Assembly: GCA_011389555.1 (NCBI GenBank)
Contig: JAABUD010000119.1
Coordinates: forward strand, 1 to 37,854
Length of the DNA: 37,854 nucleotides
DNA from: Desulfotignum sp.
GTDB lineage: Bacteria > Desulfobacterota > Desulfobacteria > Desulfobacterales > Desulfobacteraceae
Reading direction: 5' to 3'
Under the pieces are notes generated by a model that was given only the letters and a program-made list of their open reading frames with translations, was not told the origin of the DNA and did not search any database. The number at the start of each line of letters is the position of its first letter. Within the stretch, counting starts at the first letter, position 1. A program made the translations under genes and the position numbers. This document shows, piece after piece, positions 16,344 through 25,571 of this stretch.

Positions 16344-16919
16344 ATGAGCCCATTAAAAGGAACCCAGACCGAAAAAAATCTTTTAACCGCGTTTTCAGGT
16401 GAATCCCAGGCCAGAAACCGGTACACCTATTTTGCCAGTGCTGCCAAAAAGGAAGGATATGTCCAGATTTCAGACATTTTTACGGAAACCGCCAACCAGG
16501 AAAAAGAGCACGCCAAAAGATTGTTCAAGTTCCTGGAAGGAGGTGAAGTTGAAATCACCGCCGCTTTTCCGGCAGGTGTCATCGGTACCACGCTTGAAAA
16601 CCTGAAGGCTGCAGCGGAAGGAGAATCCTATGAATGGAACGAAATGTATCCGGAATTTGCCGCCACTGCCAGAAAAGAAGGATTCGATGCGATTGCCGCG
16701 GTCTTCGAAGCCATAGCGGTTGCGGAAAAGCAGCATGACAAACGCTATAAGGATCTGGCAGCCAATATCGAAGCCGGCACGGTCTTTAAAAAAGAGGCAC
16801 CGGTCAACTGGCGCTGCCGCAACTGCGGTTATCTGCATGAGGGTGACGAAGCCCCGGACATGTGTCCGGCATGCGCCCATGAAAAAGCCCATTTTGAGGT
16901 ACTGGGAGAAAACTGGTAA
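16344..16919 (+). CDS. rbr: Rubrerythrin
   Basis: A non-haem diiron peroxidase of 191 residues that reduces hydrogen peroxide to water in anaerobes, fed by rubredoxin or NADH. The four-helix ferritin-like domain carries the diiron ligands in SGESQARNRY, ETANQEKEHAKRL, EGESYEWNEMYPEF and AIAVAEKQHDKRY. The C-terminal rubredoxin-like domain has WRCRNCGYLHEG and CPACAHEK, giving C-x2-C twice for the Fe(SCys)4 centre. A good Shine-Dalgarno (AAGGAGA) precedes the ATG. It directly follows the PerR-like gene and probably shares its promoter. Confidence 0.97.
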   Translation: MSPLKGTQTEKNLLTAFSGESQARNRYTYFASAAKKEGYVQISDIFTETANQEKEHAKRLFKFLEGGEVEITAAFPAGVIGTTLENLKAAAEGESYEWNEMYPEFAATARKEGFDAIAAVFEAIAVAEKQHDKRYKDLAANIEAGTVFKKEAPVNWRCRNCGYLHEGDEAPDMCPACAHEKAHFEVLGENW

Positions 16920-16972
16920 TGGAATTGTTTTTCCCAAACCGCTGATTTCAGGTATCTTTCCAATCTTGTAAA

Positions 16973-17011
16973 TCAGGCCCCGGCCCTGTTGCCACAGGGT
17001 TCGGGGCCTGA
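16973..17011 (+). terminator. Large hairpin after rubrerythrin gene
   Basis: TCAGGCCCCG / CGGGGCCTGA make a perfect 10-bp outer stem and CCCTGT / ACAGGG an inner 6-bp stem with a 4-base loop. It starts 54 bases after the stop codon. There is no U-tract downstream, so it may protect the mRNA end rather than terminate by the classical mechanism. Confidence 0.55.
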
Positions 17012-17065
17012 CATTCCCCCGTTCAAAAAACCGGGCGACAAATGTCACATCGATCCATTCACTAT

Positions 17066-17094
17066 TTGACAAATCCGCCTGGTACCCCTATATT
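17066..17094 (+). promoter_or_regulatory. Sigma-70 promoter for trxA-trxB-bamD
   Basis: TTGACA (17066-17071) and TATATT (17089-17094) with a 17-base spacer. The leader downstream contains a direct repeat TTTATGCA at 17102-17109 and 17117-17124 and an inverted repeat TGTTAA-ccca-TTAACA at 17133-17148, just before the ribosome site. Confidence 0.7.
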
Positions 17095-17166
17095 TATAAC
17101 GTTTATGCATGAGTGATTTATGCACGGCTTCCTGTTAACCCATTAACAATCATTTAGGATACAATC

Positions 17167-17493
17167 ATGACCGATAAAATCATTGAAATTGACGACGATG
17201 GATTTGAAGAAAACGTATTGAAATCAGAAAAACCGATCATGGTCGATTTCTGGGCACCCTGGTGCGGCCCCTGCAAAGCCATCGCCCCCACAGTGGAGGC
17301 CCTGGAAAAAACATATGGTGATCAGATGACGTTCGCCAAAGTCAACGTGGATGAAAATCCGCTCAGTCCCAGCAAATATGGGGTTCAGGCCATTCCCACC
17401 CTGATTTTTTTCAAAAACGGTGAAATCGCCGACCAGATCACTGGCATGGTCGCCAAGGAAAAGCTGGAACAAACCATCAAAAACATTCTGTAA
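17167..17493 (+). CDS. trxA: Thioredoxin
   Basis: A small dithiol redox protein of 108 residues that reduces protein disulfides. The active site WAPWCGPCK sits near residues 29-37, followed by the conserved Asp-containing strand (FAKVNVDENP) and the cis-proline loop AIPTLIFFKNGE. Thioredoxin reductase is encoded 12 bases downstream, so the pair forms a complete NADPH- or ferredoxin-driven system. Confidence 0.97.
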   Translation: MTDKIIEIDDDGFEENVLKSEKPIMVDFWAPWCGPCKAIAPTVEALEKTYGDQMTFAKVNVDENPLSPSKYGVQAIPTLIFFKNGEIADQITGMVAKEKLEQTIKNIL

Positions 17494-17505
17494 GGAGATG
17501 ATGGC

Positions 17506-18432
17506 ATGCCTGCATTCGATCATGATCTGGTAATTATCGGTGCCGGTCCGGCCGGACTTACCGCCGGACTTTATGCTGCCAGGGCCAGAATGAATGTGCT
17601 GCTCATTGAAAAAGCAGTTCCCGGAGGACAAATCATCGTTACCGACTGGATTGAAAACTACCCGGGATTTCCCGAGGGGATCAGCGGGTTCGATCTGGCT
17701 GAAAAAATGAAAATTCAGGCCGAAGCCTTGGGCTTGAATATGGATACCGCGGAAGTGCAGTCCCTGAATTTGTCACCGGATGTCAAAGAAGTGATGCTTC
17801 AGGACAAAACAATCACAACCAAGAGCCTGATTATTGCCTCGGGAGCGTCTCCTAAAAAACTGGGCATCGGCGAAGACCGGTATATGGGCAAAGGAATTTC
17901 TTTTTGTGCCACCTGTGACGCCCCGTTTTTCAAGGAAAAAACCGTGGTGGCCATCGGAGGTGGAGACACGGCGGTCCAGGAAGCAATTTATCTGACCAAA
18001 TTCGTTAAAAAAGTGTATCTGATCCATCGCAGGGACGAGTTGCGGGCCACCAAAATTCTTCAGGAACGGGCGTTTGCCAACGATAAAATCGAGATCCTGT
18101 GGGATACCATCGCGACCGGCGTAGACGGATTTTTCGGTATTGAAGGCGTTCATGTGAAACACGTCAAAACCGGAGAGGAAAAAACCCTGAAAGCCGACGG
18201 ATGTTTTATCTGGGTCGGAATTTTACCCAACACCGCATTTTTGAAAGACGCGGTGGACACCGATGCATATGGATTTATCCGTGCCGATGCCCAGATGCAG
18301 ACCAATATCCCCGGGGTTTTTGCCGCCGGTGATGTGAGAAACACACCATTGCGGCAGGTTTCGACCGCCGTGGGCGACGGTGCCATTGCGGCGGTTTCCG
18401 CTGAACACTATCTTGAGAATGAATTCAAATGA
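17506..18432 (+). CDS. trxB: Thioredoxin reductase
   Basis: FAD-dependent disulfide reductase of 308 residues that regenerates reduced thioredoxin. The FAD-binding motif GAGPAGLTAG is near the N-terminus, the redox-active pair is FCATCDAPFF, the second nucleotide fold begins IGGGDTAVQEA, and the FAD-closing motif is GVFAAGDV. HRRDELRATK carries the basic residues (HRRxxxR) typical of NADPH-using enzymes, so NADPH is the likely donor. The gene follows trxA closely with AAGGAG upstream, and its stop overlaps the ATG of the next gene (ATGA). Confidence 0.97.
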   Translation: MPAFDHDLVIIGAGPAGLTAGLYAARARMNVLLIEKAVPGGQIIVTDWIENYPGFPEGISGFDLAEKMKIQAEALGLNMDTAEVQSLNLSPDVKEVMLQDKTITTKSLIIASGASPKKLGIGEDRYMGKGISFCATCDAPFFKEKTVVAIGGGDTAVQEAIYLTKFVKKVYLIHRRDELRATKILQERAFANDKIEILWDTIATGVDGFFGIEGVHVKHVKTGEEKTLKADGCFIWVGILPNTAFLKDAVDTDAYGFIRADAQMQTNIPGVFAAGDVRNTPLRQVSTAVGDGAIAAVSAEHYLENEFK

Positions 18433-19088
18433 AACAATTTCTTTGCCTGATATGCCTGGCTTATCTGATATCCGGATGCGCCCTGTTCGACAACCCCCGG
18501 CGGATGGATAAAACAGCGGACCAGTTGGCTGCTGAAGGTTCTTCCGCATTTATGAGAGAAAAATACAAGGCTGCCATCACTGCCTATACCGACCTGAAGG
18601 ACTGGTACCCTTTTTCACGGTATGCCATTCTGGCGGAGTTGAAAATTGCGGATGCCCATTTTCAGCTCAAGGAATATCTTCAGGCCATTGCCGCGTATGA
18701 GCAATTTGAAAACATGCATCCCAGGAATGAGGCCATTCCATACGTCATCAATCAAATCGGTCTGTGCTGGTTCCATCAGATCGATACCGTGGACAGGGAC
18801 ATCACTCCGGCAAAAAATGCCATGACCCAGTTCCAACGGCTCATGGAGCAGTTTCCGGATAACGAATACGCGCAAGAAGCGCCGGACCGAATCCGCATCT
18901 GCATCGACAAGATTGCCGGTCATGAGCTGTACGTGGCAAAATTCTATATGAAAACCGGACAGTACACGGCCGCACGGAAACGGTTCGAACACATCGTGGA
19001 ATTCTATCCCGGTACCCCCCAGAGTGAAACCGCATTGGGACTGATTCCGGAATGTGCGGCCCTGGCGGAAGCGGCTGAAAAAGAGTAA
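18429..19088 (+). CDS. bamD: BamD-like outer membrane assembly lipoprotein
   Basis: A 219-residue lipoprotein. The signal peptide ends in the lipobox LISGC at residues 14-18, giving lipidation and outer-membrane anchoring. The rest is helical, with TPR-like repeats (AAEGSSAFMREKYKAAITAY, LADAH-type AELKIADAHFQLKEYLQAI, and KFYMKTGQYTAARKRFEHI). The E-F-Y-P-x-T pattern near the C-terminus matches BamD/YfiO. BamD works with BamA to fold beta-barrel proteins. The start overlaps trxB by four bases, so translation is coupled. The alternative is a general TPR lipoprotein, but order and length favour BamD. Confidence 0.82.
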   Translation: MKQFLCLICLAYLISGCALFDNPRRMDKTADQLAAEGSSAFMREKYKAAITAYTDLKDWYPFSRYAILAELKIADAHFQLKEYLQAIAAYEQFENMHPRNEAIPYVINQIGLCWFHQIDTVDRDITPAKNAMTQFQRLMEQFPDNEYAQEAPDRIRICIDKIAGHELYVAKFYMKTGQYTAARKRFEHIVEFYPGTPQSETALGLIPECAALAEAAEKE

Positions 19089-19143
19089 TTTTGCCTTTAC
19101 TTTTTTCAAGAAACCGTGTACAAATTGCAGGTTTGATTTTTGA

Positions 19144-19149
19144 TATAAT
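19144..19149 (+). promoter_or_regulatory. Candidate -10 element for rpmB
   Basis: A perfect TATAAT lies 24 bases before the rpmB start. No good -35 is found at the right distance (TTGCAG is 14 bases away), so the promoter is only partly supported. Confidence 0.4.
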
Positions 19150-19172
19150 CTTTTTTTGGAGTGTTGATAAAA

Positions 19173-19367
19173 ATGTCTAAAGAATGTGCTATTTGCGGCA
19201 AAAAACCGTTGGTTGGCAACAATGTCAGCCATGCCCATAATCTGAACAAACGGCGTTTCAATCCCAACCTGCAGCGGGTTCGTGCCCGTATCAAACCCGG
19301 GTGTGTCAGAAAAATCGATGTGTGTACCCGTTGCATCAAAGCGGGAAAGGTGACCAAAGCTGCCTGA
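19173..19367 (+). CDS. rpmB: 50S ribosomal protein L28
   Basis: A 64-residue large-subunit ribosomal protein. [20 protein letters not shown] is followed by [12 protein letters not shown], the standard L28 core, and [11 protein letters not shown] at the C-terminus. Two C-x2-C pairs indicate the zinc-binding (C+) form. The start is ATG 19173 with GGAG 11 bases upstream; the in-frame GTG at 19161 overlaps that site. It is convergent with the phoH gene with only four bases between the two coding regions. Confidence 0.96.
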   Translation: MSKECAICGKKPLVGNNVSHAHNLNKRRFNPNLQRVRARIKPGCVRKIDVCTRCIKAGKVTKAA

Positions 19368-19371
19368 AAAG

Positions 19372-20691
19372 TTATAAAATTTTTGCAGCCAGTTCCGCCA
19401 GGTCGGAACGTTCCCCTTTTTCCAGGTGGACGTGGGCATACAGCGGCTGACCTTTCATCTTTTCGATGATATAGGCCAGTCCGTTTGTCTGGCTGTCCAG
19501 ATAGGGATGATCAATCTGGAAAATATCTCCGGTAAAAATAATTTTAGTCCCCTCTCCGGCCCGGGTGATGATGGTTCTTACCTCATGAGGTGTCAGGTTC
19601 TGTGCCTCATCCACAATAAAAAAGACCCGCACAATGGATCGCCCCCGGATATAGGAAATGGGGGTGATCACGATTTTTTCCTCCTCAAGGAGTTCCCGGA
19701 TCGGTTTGGCCTGTGAGTTCTGTTCGTTGAAATGATTCTGGATCACGGCCAGGTTGTCGTACAACGGCTGCATATATGGGTCCAGTTTGGAGGCCACGTC
19801 TCCGGGAAGAAACCCCAAATCCTTGTTACTCAGGGGCACGACCGGTCTGGCAACAAAAATCTGCCGGTAATGCTGTTTTTTTTCCAACGCCGCTGCCAGA
19901 GCCAAAAGGGTTTTTCCTGTACCCGCCTTACCTGACACGGTGACCAGCGGGATATCGGGATTGAGCATGGCATTGAGGGCAAACGTCTGCTCGGCATTTC
20001 TGGGTTTGATGCCGTAACACACCGTTGGCTGAATCAATTGAATGGACTGACGCAGCCCATCGTAAACGGCCAGTGCCGAGTTGGAACCATTCTTTAAAAT
20101 AAGATGCTCATTGGTATAAAAGGCTGTGTTCATTCCCAGGTCAGCAAAGGGCACTTCAAACGGTTTTTTGTACAATGCCTCGAAAACCTGTGGCGATACA
20201 TGTTCCACGATCTGAAGACCCGTATACATGTCCAGCAGATTTTCAACGAATCTCGAATTATAATTTTCCGTTTTCAATCCAATGGATCTGGCCCGAAGGC
20301 GAAGGTTCACATCTTTGGTAACAAAAATCACATGTTGAAACCGGTGTTTTTTGGCCACAGTATAAGCGATATTCAAAATCTTGATATCCGATGTGATTTC
20401 CGTGAAATTGTTCTTTATGACCTCATCCAGTGCCACATCCAGACAAATGGAAATCGCTCCTTTTCCATGCTCGACAGGCACCCCCTCGGTAAACATTTTT
20501 TCACTGGACAATGCATCCACCGTCCTCAAGAAGTCTCTGGCGTTGCAGTTGATAACGCTGTTCCCTTTTTTGAACTTATCCAGTTCTTCGATCACGGTGA
20601 TGGGAATATACAGGTCATTGTCCTTGAACTGGTGAATACATCCGCTGTCATGAAGAATGACATTGGTATCCAGGATAAAAATCTTCTTCAT
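19372..20691 (-). CDS. PIN-PhoH family ATPase/RNase-like protein
   Basis: A 439-residue protein with an N-terminal PIN nuclease domain (MKKIFILDTNVILHDSG, then EELDKFKKG, ARDFLRT and VTKDVNLRLRA, giving the acidic metal-binding residues) fused to a C-terminal PhoH P-loop domain (TVSGKAGTGKTLLALAAAL as Walker A, VFFIVDEAQN as Walker B, IITRAGEGTKIIFTGD). This is the PhoH2-like architecture associated with RNA unwinding and cleavage. It is the last gene of a long minus-strand run after rsh, 36 bases downstream of it. Confidence 0.92.
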   Translation of the reverse strand: MKKIFILDTNVILHDSGCIHQFKDNDLYIPITVIEELDKFKKGNSVINCNARDFLRTVDALSSEKMFTEGVPVEHGKGAISICLDVALDEVIKNNFTEITSDIKILNIAYTVAKKHRFQHVIFVTKDVNLRLRARSIGLKTENYNSRFVENLLDMYTGLQIVEHVSPQVFEALYKKPFEVPFADLGMNTAFYTNEHLILKNGSNSALAVYDGLRQSIQLIQPTVCYGIKPRNAEQTFALNAMLNPDIPLVTVSGKAGTGKTLLALAAALEKKQHYRQIFVARPVVPLSNKDLGFLPGDVASKLDPYMQPLYDNLAVIQNHFNEQNSQAKPIRELLEEEKIVITPISYIRGRSIVRVFFIVDEAQNLTPHEVRTIITRAGEGTKIIFTGDIFQIDHPYLDSQTNGLAYIIEKMKGQPLYAHVHLEKGERSDLAELAAKIL

Positions 20692-20727
20692 TGTTCACAT
20701 CTCCAGAAGAACAGGGCATAATTCAAA

Positions 20728-22878
20728 CTAATCATAGTGAACCACCCGTTTGACATCGATCACTTTTTTCACGCGCCTCAGGGCAGACATGATTTTGCGC
20801 AGCTGGTTTGAGCTTTCCACCATGATGGTAAAATAAAACATGGCCACACCGGTATCGGATGTGTCGGTTTTGGCATTGAGAATATTGGCGTTATTTTTGG
20901 ATATCACAGAGGCAATGTCCGCCAGCAGGCCGAACCGGTCATCGGTTTTGATCCGGATGCTGGCGGGATAGGAATCATGATGTTCGCCGCCCCATTGAAC
21001 ATCGATCAGCCGCTCCTGGCTCATTTTCAGGACATTGATACAGTTTTTACGATGAATGGTCACGCCCTGCCCCTGGGTGATATACCCGGCAATAGGGTCC
21101 CCGGGAAGGGGATTACAGCATTTGGAAAATTTCACCAGGACATCATTGAGCCCTTTGACAATAATCCCTGTATCTGCTTTCCGGGACCGGTTGTCTGTAC
21201 TTCTGGGCAGGACCTCTTCCTCTTTGTCTTCTTTCTCCAGATGAGGCACCGCCTTGTTCAGAAGCTGCAAGGGGGTCAATTTACCGAACCCCACATGGGC
21301 AATGAGATCATCCACGGATTTGAATCCGAACGTGTCTGCAACCGCCTTGATGTGTCCGGATTTGATCAGGGCATTGAAGTTCTGATTTTTCTTCCGGAAC
21401 AGTTTTTCACACATCTCTCTTCCCAGAGAATAGGAGCGCTCTTTTTCTCGGGCATTGATCAGGCCCCGAATCTTGGTTCTGGCTTTGACGGTTTTGACAA
21501 AGGCCAGCCAGTCCGGACTGGGAGTATGCCCTTTGGTGGTCATAATTTCAACGGTATCTCCGGTCTTGAGCTCATGGGCCAGGGGGACAATTTTTCCGTT
21601 CACTTTGGCCCCGGTACATTCCGCCCCCACTTCCGTATGGATCAAATATGCAAAATCCACCGGAGTCGCGCCCCTTGGAAGGGTTTTGATCTCACCGGCC
21701 GGGGTGATGACATAGATTTCATCCGGATACAGATCAATCCGCACATTTTCCAGGAACTCATCCGGATCCTTGAAATTTTCCTGATTTTCCACCAGATTCC
21801 GAATCCAGGCAAACATCTCTCCGGTGTTCTCATCGATATGATTCCCTTCCTTGTAACTCCAGTGAGCCGCGATACCGGCTTCCGCAATCTGGTCCATCTC
21901 CCGGGTCCGGATCTGAATTTCCACCCGCTCCCCTTTGGGGCCGATGACCGTGGTGTGGATGGACTGATACATATTGGGTTTGGGATTACCGATATAATCT
22001 TTGATCTTGTAGTAAATGGGCTTCCACATGGAATGGATGGCACCCATGGCGGCATAACACTGGGGCACGGTTTCGAGAATGATGCGAAAGGCGATGATAT
22101 CATACACCTCGTCAAAATCCAGGTCCTGGGAGATCATCTTCTGGTAGATGCTGTAATGCTGCTTGTACCGGCCCTTGATGTCACAGGGCAGCTCCATCTC
22201 TTCCATCTTGTAATGAAGACTGGTGGACACTTCTTTGATATAGTCTTCTTTTTCATCCTTGGCCCGGTTCACCAGGGCATCGATATTTTCATATTCGTCG
22301 GGCTGGGTGTAAAAAAAAGCGATGTCTTCCAGTTCATTTTTCACCCAGAATATCCCCAGCCGGGCCGCAATCGGCGCATAGATATCCAGGGTCTCCTGGG
22401 CAATGGCGACCTGTTTTTCCGGTTTTTTGTGATATTTCAGGGTTCGCATATTGTGCAGACGGTCCGCCAGCTTGATCAGCACCACCCGAATGTCATCGGC
22501 CATGGCCAGAATCATTTTTCTCAACGACTCCGCCTGCTGGGCCGCTTTGTTGGAAAACGGCAGGGCCGATAATTTGGTCACCCCTTCCACAATATGGGCG
22601 ACCCCCGGGCCGAACAGGGCCTGAATATCTTCTTTGGTGGCCGGGGTATCTTCAATCACATCATGAAGCAGGGCCGCAACGATACTTTCCAGATCCAGGC
22701 GCATATCCGCCAGGATCTGGGCGACTTCCAGAGGATGGGACAGATAGGGTTCGCCGGACAGCCTGACCTGACCCTCATGGACCCGGGCCGAATACACATA
22801 GGCCCGGTCAATGATATCCATGTCCCCATCCGGATTATACTCCAGTATGGTGTCCAGTATATCCGTGATCCGAATCAT
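20728..22878 (-). CDS. relA: Bifunctional (p)ppGpp synthetase/hydrolase (Rel/SpoT, RSH long form)
   Basis: Controls the stringent response by making and degrading (p)ppGpp. The 716 residues contain, in order: an HD hydrolase domain (H53-region helix, LLHDVIEDT at 71-78 with H72-D73 and E76-D77 intact), a synthetase domain (YKIKDYIGNPKPNMYQSIHTT at about 290-310, then EIQIRT), a TGS domain (DEIYVITPAGEIKTLPRGAT at about 386-405), a zinc-finger/helical region (KFSKCCNPLPGD) and a C-terminal ACT domain (TDDRFGLLADIASVIS). Intact hydrolase residues indicate a bifunctional enzyme rather than a RelA-only synthetase. It lies between proS and phoH, 36 bases from each. Confidence 0.95.
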   Translation of the reverse strand: MIRITDILDTILEYNPDGDMDIIDRAYVYSARVHEGQVRLSGEPYLSHPLEVAQILADMRLDLESIVAALLHDVIEDTPATKEDIQALFGPGVAHIVEGVTKLSALPFSNKAAQQAESLRKMILAMADDIRVVLIKLADRLHNMRTLKYHKKPEKQVAIAQETLDIYAPIAARLGIFWVKNELEDIAFFYTQPDEYENIDALVNRAKDEKEDYIKEVSTSLHYKMEEMELPCDIKGRYKQHYSIYQKMISQDLDFDEVYDIIAFRIILETVPQCYAAMGAIHSMWKPIYYKIKDYIGNPKPNMYQSIHTTVIGPKGERVEIQIRTREMDQIAEAGIAAHWSYKEGNHIDENTGEMFAWIRNLVENQENFKDPDEFLENVRIDLYPDEIYVITPAGEIKTLPRGATPVDFAYLIHTEVGAECTGAKVNGKIVPLAHELKTGDTVEIMTTKGHTPSPDWLAFVKTVKARTKIRGLINAREKERSYSLGREMCEKLFRKKNQNFNALIKSGHIKAVADTFGFKSVDDLIAHVGFGKLTPLQLLNKAVPHLEKEDKEEEVLPRSTDNRSRKADTGIIVKGLNDVLVKFSKCCNPLPGDPIAGYITQGQGVTIHRKNCINVLKMSQERLIDVQWGGEHHDSYPASIRIKTDDRFGLLADIASVISKNNANILNAKTDTSDTGVAMFYFTIMVESSNQLRKIMSALRRVKKVIDVKRVVHYD

Positions 22879-22914
22879 GGGCCGACCTTGTCCCGGCGGT
22901 TTCTGTATATCTTG

Positions 22915-24426
22915 TCAATACGCTTTGGCAAACAATACCCGCTCTTCACTTGGCTTGTCACAACAGACACACCGGCCGGATTCCCTGGAAGAATCCAAGG
23001 GGATACACCGAATGGTGACGGACAGCTCTTTTTTGATGCGCTCCTCACATTCTCGGGATCCACACCAGTGCGCATAGACAAACGCTCCGTTATGGGATCC
23101 TTTCGTATCTTTGTACATATCTTCAAACGCCTGCCAGGTATCGACATGAAAGGTGTTCTCTTTCTGGAATGCCAGGGCCCGGTCGAACAGAGACTGCTGA
23201 ATCTGGTCCAGAATGTCGGTGATGGTATGGATGAACGTTTCTCTGTCCATGCTTTCCTTCTGACCGGCATCCTGATCTCTTCTGGCCATGAACACGGTAT
23301 TGGCGGCAATATCCCGGGGTCCCAGTTCCACCCGGACAGGAATCCCTTTTTTCACCCAGTCCCATCCCCGGGCGCCGCCGATATCCCGGTCATCGATTTC
23401 CACTTCCACGGACCGGCCGTGATACATTTTTTCATTCAGGGCCGCTTTTAATGCATTGGCATTCTCCAGTACGTCCGAGTTGTCCTGATCTTTTTTCACA
23501 ATCGGCAGAATCACCACATGGGCCGGTGCAATCCGGGGCGGCACCACCAGGCCGTCATCATCGGAATGAACCATGATCATGCCGCCGATCATGCGGGTGG
23601 AGGTTCCCCAGGACGTGGTCCAGGCAAATTGTTCCTGGCCGTCCTCGTTCTGGAAACGGATGTCCGATCCTCTGGCGAAATTCTGACCCAGAAAATGGGA
23701 TGTGCCCGCCTGAAGGGCTCTTCTGTCCTGCATCATGGACTCGATACAGGTGGTGTCATCCGCGCCGGGAAACCGTTCCGATTCGGATTTGCGCCCCTTG
23801 ATCACCGGCATGGCAAGCCGATCCTGAACAAAGTCGGCATACAACGCCAGCATCTGATGGGTTCTGTCCACGGCTTCCTCCCGGGTGGCATGGGCCGTAT
23901 GACCTTCCTGCCACAGGAATTCGCTGGTTCTCAAGAACATGCGGGTACGCATCTCCCACCGCACCACATTGGCCCACTGGTTCAGCAGAATGGGCAGATC
24001 CCGGTAGGAGGAGGTCCATTTGGACATGGATTCCCCGATGATGGTTTCGGATGTGGGCCGGACAATCAACGGCTCCGCCAGTTCACCGGCCGGAACCAGT
24101 TTGCCGTCCGCCCCTTTTTCCAGTTTATGATGGGTCACCACGGCACATTCCTTGGCAAACCCTTCCACGTGCTCAGCCTCTTTTTCCAGGTATGACAACG
24201 GGATGAAAAGGGGGAAATAGGCATTTTTAACCCCGGTTTTCTTGAACTCGGCATCCATCTGCATCATGATGTTCTCCCAGATGGCATACCCCCAGGGTTT
24301 CATGACCATACATCCCCTGACCGGGGAGTTTTCCGCCATGTCCGATGCCTTGATGATTTCCTGATACCACTGGGCATAATCTTCTTCCCGGGTCGGGGTA
24401 ATGGCTGTTTTATTTTTGGTTCCCAT
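22915..24426 (-). CDS. proS: Prolyl-tRNA synthetase, type 3 (archaeal/eukaryotic-like)
   Basis: Class II synthetase charging tRNA-Pro. Its 503 residues and the absence of the editing insertion identify the type 3 form rather than the 570-residue bacterial form. Motif 1 region VRGCMVMKPWGYAIWENIM, substrate loop RPTSETIIGESMSKW, motif 2 MRTRMFLRTSEFLWQEGHTAHA and GTSHFLGQNFARG are clear. The C-terminal domain has a CGSRECEE...CVCCDKP zinc site and ends in a conserved tyrosine (FAKAY). The start overlaps the end of ispG by 17 bases. Confidence 0.96.
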   Translation of the reverse strand: MGTKNKTAITPTREEDYAQWYQEIIKASDMAENSPVRGCMVMKPWGYAIWENIMMQMDAEFKKTGVKNAYFPLFIPLSYLEKEAEHVEGFAKECAVVTHHKLEKGADGKLVPAGELAEPLIVRPTSETIIGESMSKWTSSYRDLPILLNQWANVVRWEMRTRMFLRTSEFLWQEGHTAHATREEAVDRTHQMLALYADFVQDRLAMPVIKGRKSESERFPGADDTTCIESMMQDRRALQAGTSHFLGQNFARGSDIRFQNEDGQEQFAWTTSWGTSTRMIGGMIMVHSDDDGLVVPPRIAPAHVVILPIVKKDQDNSDVLENANALKAALNEKMYHGRSVEVEIDDRDIGGARGWDWVKKGIPVRVELGPRDIAANTVFMARRDQDAGQKESMDRETFIHTITDILDQIQQSLFDRALAFQKENTFHVDTWQAFEDMYKDTKGSHNGAFVYAHWCGSRECEERIKKELSVTIRCIPLDSSRESGRCVCCDKPSEERVLFAKAY

Positions 24427-25507
24427 TCACATCCTCCGAATTTTGCGTCATTTTATCGATTTCATACAACAACTGGTCCACCAGCCGGTCCTGGGCCACT
24501 TTTTTAAATATTTTTCCTTTTTTAAACAAAATGCCGGTGCCATCGGCTCCGGCGATGCCGATATCCGCCTCTTTTGCTTCCCCCGGCCCGTTCACGACAC
24601 ATCCCATAATGGCAACTTTAATCTGAGTATCCCGTTCAAGTAAAGCTTTTTCTACATCTTCGGCAATTTTAAACAGGTTGATCCGGCACCGACCACAGGT
24701 GGGGCATGATATGATCTCCGGACCCCGTTGCCGCAACCCCAGTGCCCGCAGAATTTCATACCCGGTGCGGATCTCCTCCACCGGATCCCGGGTCAGAGAC
24801 ACCCGGATGGTATCCCCCAGTCCCTTGGACAGCAGCAACCCGATGCCGATGGCGGATTTGGTGATCCCGGCATACAACCCGCCGGCCTCGGTGACCCCTA
24901 CATGAAACGGCACATCGGTTTTTTGGGCCAGCAGCTGGTACGCTTCCACCGTCCGGGCCACATCCGAGGCTTTCAAAGACACCTTGATATCATCCAATCC
25001 CAATTCCTCCAGTATCCGGATATTGGTCAGTCCGCTTTCCACCATGGCCGGGGCTGTCGGTCCCAGCCGCTGTTCGATCTCTTTTTCCAGAGATCCGGCA
25101 TTCACCCCGATCCGAATGGGAATGCCATGGGATTTAGCACAGTCCACCACCTGTTTGACCTTGTGCCGGGCCCCGATATTGCCGGGATTGATGCGCAGCC
25201 CGTCCGCACCGGACTCGGCCGCTGCCAGAGCCAGTCTGAAATCAAAATGAATATCCGCGATCACCGGAATGGTGATCCGGTCTTTGATCTGTTGAATGGC
25301 CAAAGCATCCGCCATCTCCGGTACCGCCACCCGGATGATTTCACAGCCGGCCGCCGTCAGCGCATCGATCTGCTGAATGGTGGCTGTCGTATCCCGGGTC
25401 TGCGTATTGGTCATGGACTGGACCGAAATGGGCGCATCAGACCCCACCATCACCTGCCCCACCCGGATCTGCCGGGTTTTTCTTCTGGGGTTCACCAAAG
25501 AGACCAT
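24410..25507 (-). CDS. ispG: 4-hydroxy-3-methylbut-2-enyl-diphosphate synthase (IspG/GcpE)
   Basis: Iron-sulfur enzyme of the MEP isoprenoid pathway, converting MEcPP to HMBPP with ferredoxin or flavodoxin as donor. About 365 residues. The N-terminal barrel shows VQSMTNTQTRDT, IADIHFDFRLAL, RINPGNIG and GVTEAGG; the C-terminal cluster domain has SCPTCGRC and MGCVVNGPGEAKEADIGIAG. The start is ATG 25507, six bases after AAAGGA; in-frame ATGs at 25513 and 25525 overlap that site. It follows cbiR in the same direction and overlaps proS by 17 bases. Confidence 0.96.
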   Translation of the reverse strand: MVSLVNPRRKTRQIRVGQVMVGSDAPISVQSMTNTQTRDTTATIQQIDALTAAGCEIIRVAVPEMADALAIQQIKDRITIPVIADIHFDFRLALAAAESGADGLRINPGNIGARHKVKQVVDCAKSHGIPIRIGVNAGSLEKEIEQRLGPTAPAMVESGLTNIRILEELGLDDIKVSLKASDVARTVEAYQLLAQKTDVPFHVGVTEAGGLYAGITKSAIGIGLLLSKGLGDTIRVSLTRDPVEEIRTGYEILRALGLRQRGPEIISCPTCGRCRINLFKIAEDVEKALLERDTQIKVAIMGCVVNGPGEAKEADIGIAGADGTGILFKKGKIFKKVAQDRLVDQLLYEIDKMTQNSEDVNGNQK

Positions 25508-25571
25508 GCTCATTCCTTTACACATTCAGGCACGATTGATATCTGAACATACCACATCTGCCGCAACCGCA

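Noticed and set aside
20977-22572. 531-codon plus-strand open frame opposite rsh
   Set aside because: Antisense shadow of the Rel/SpoT gene, with no family resemblance.
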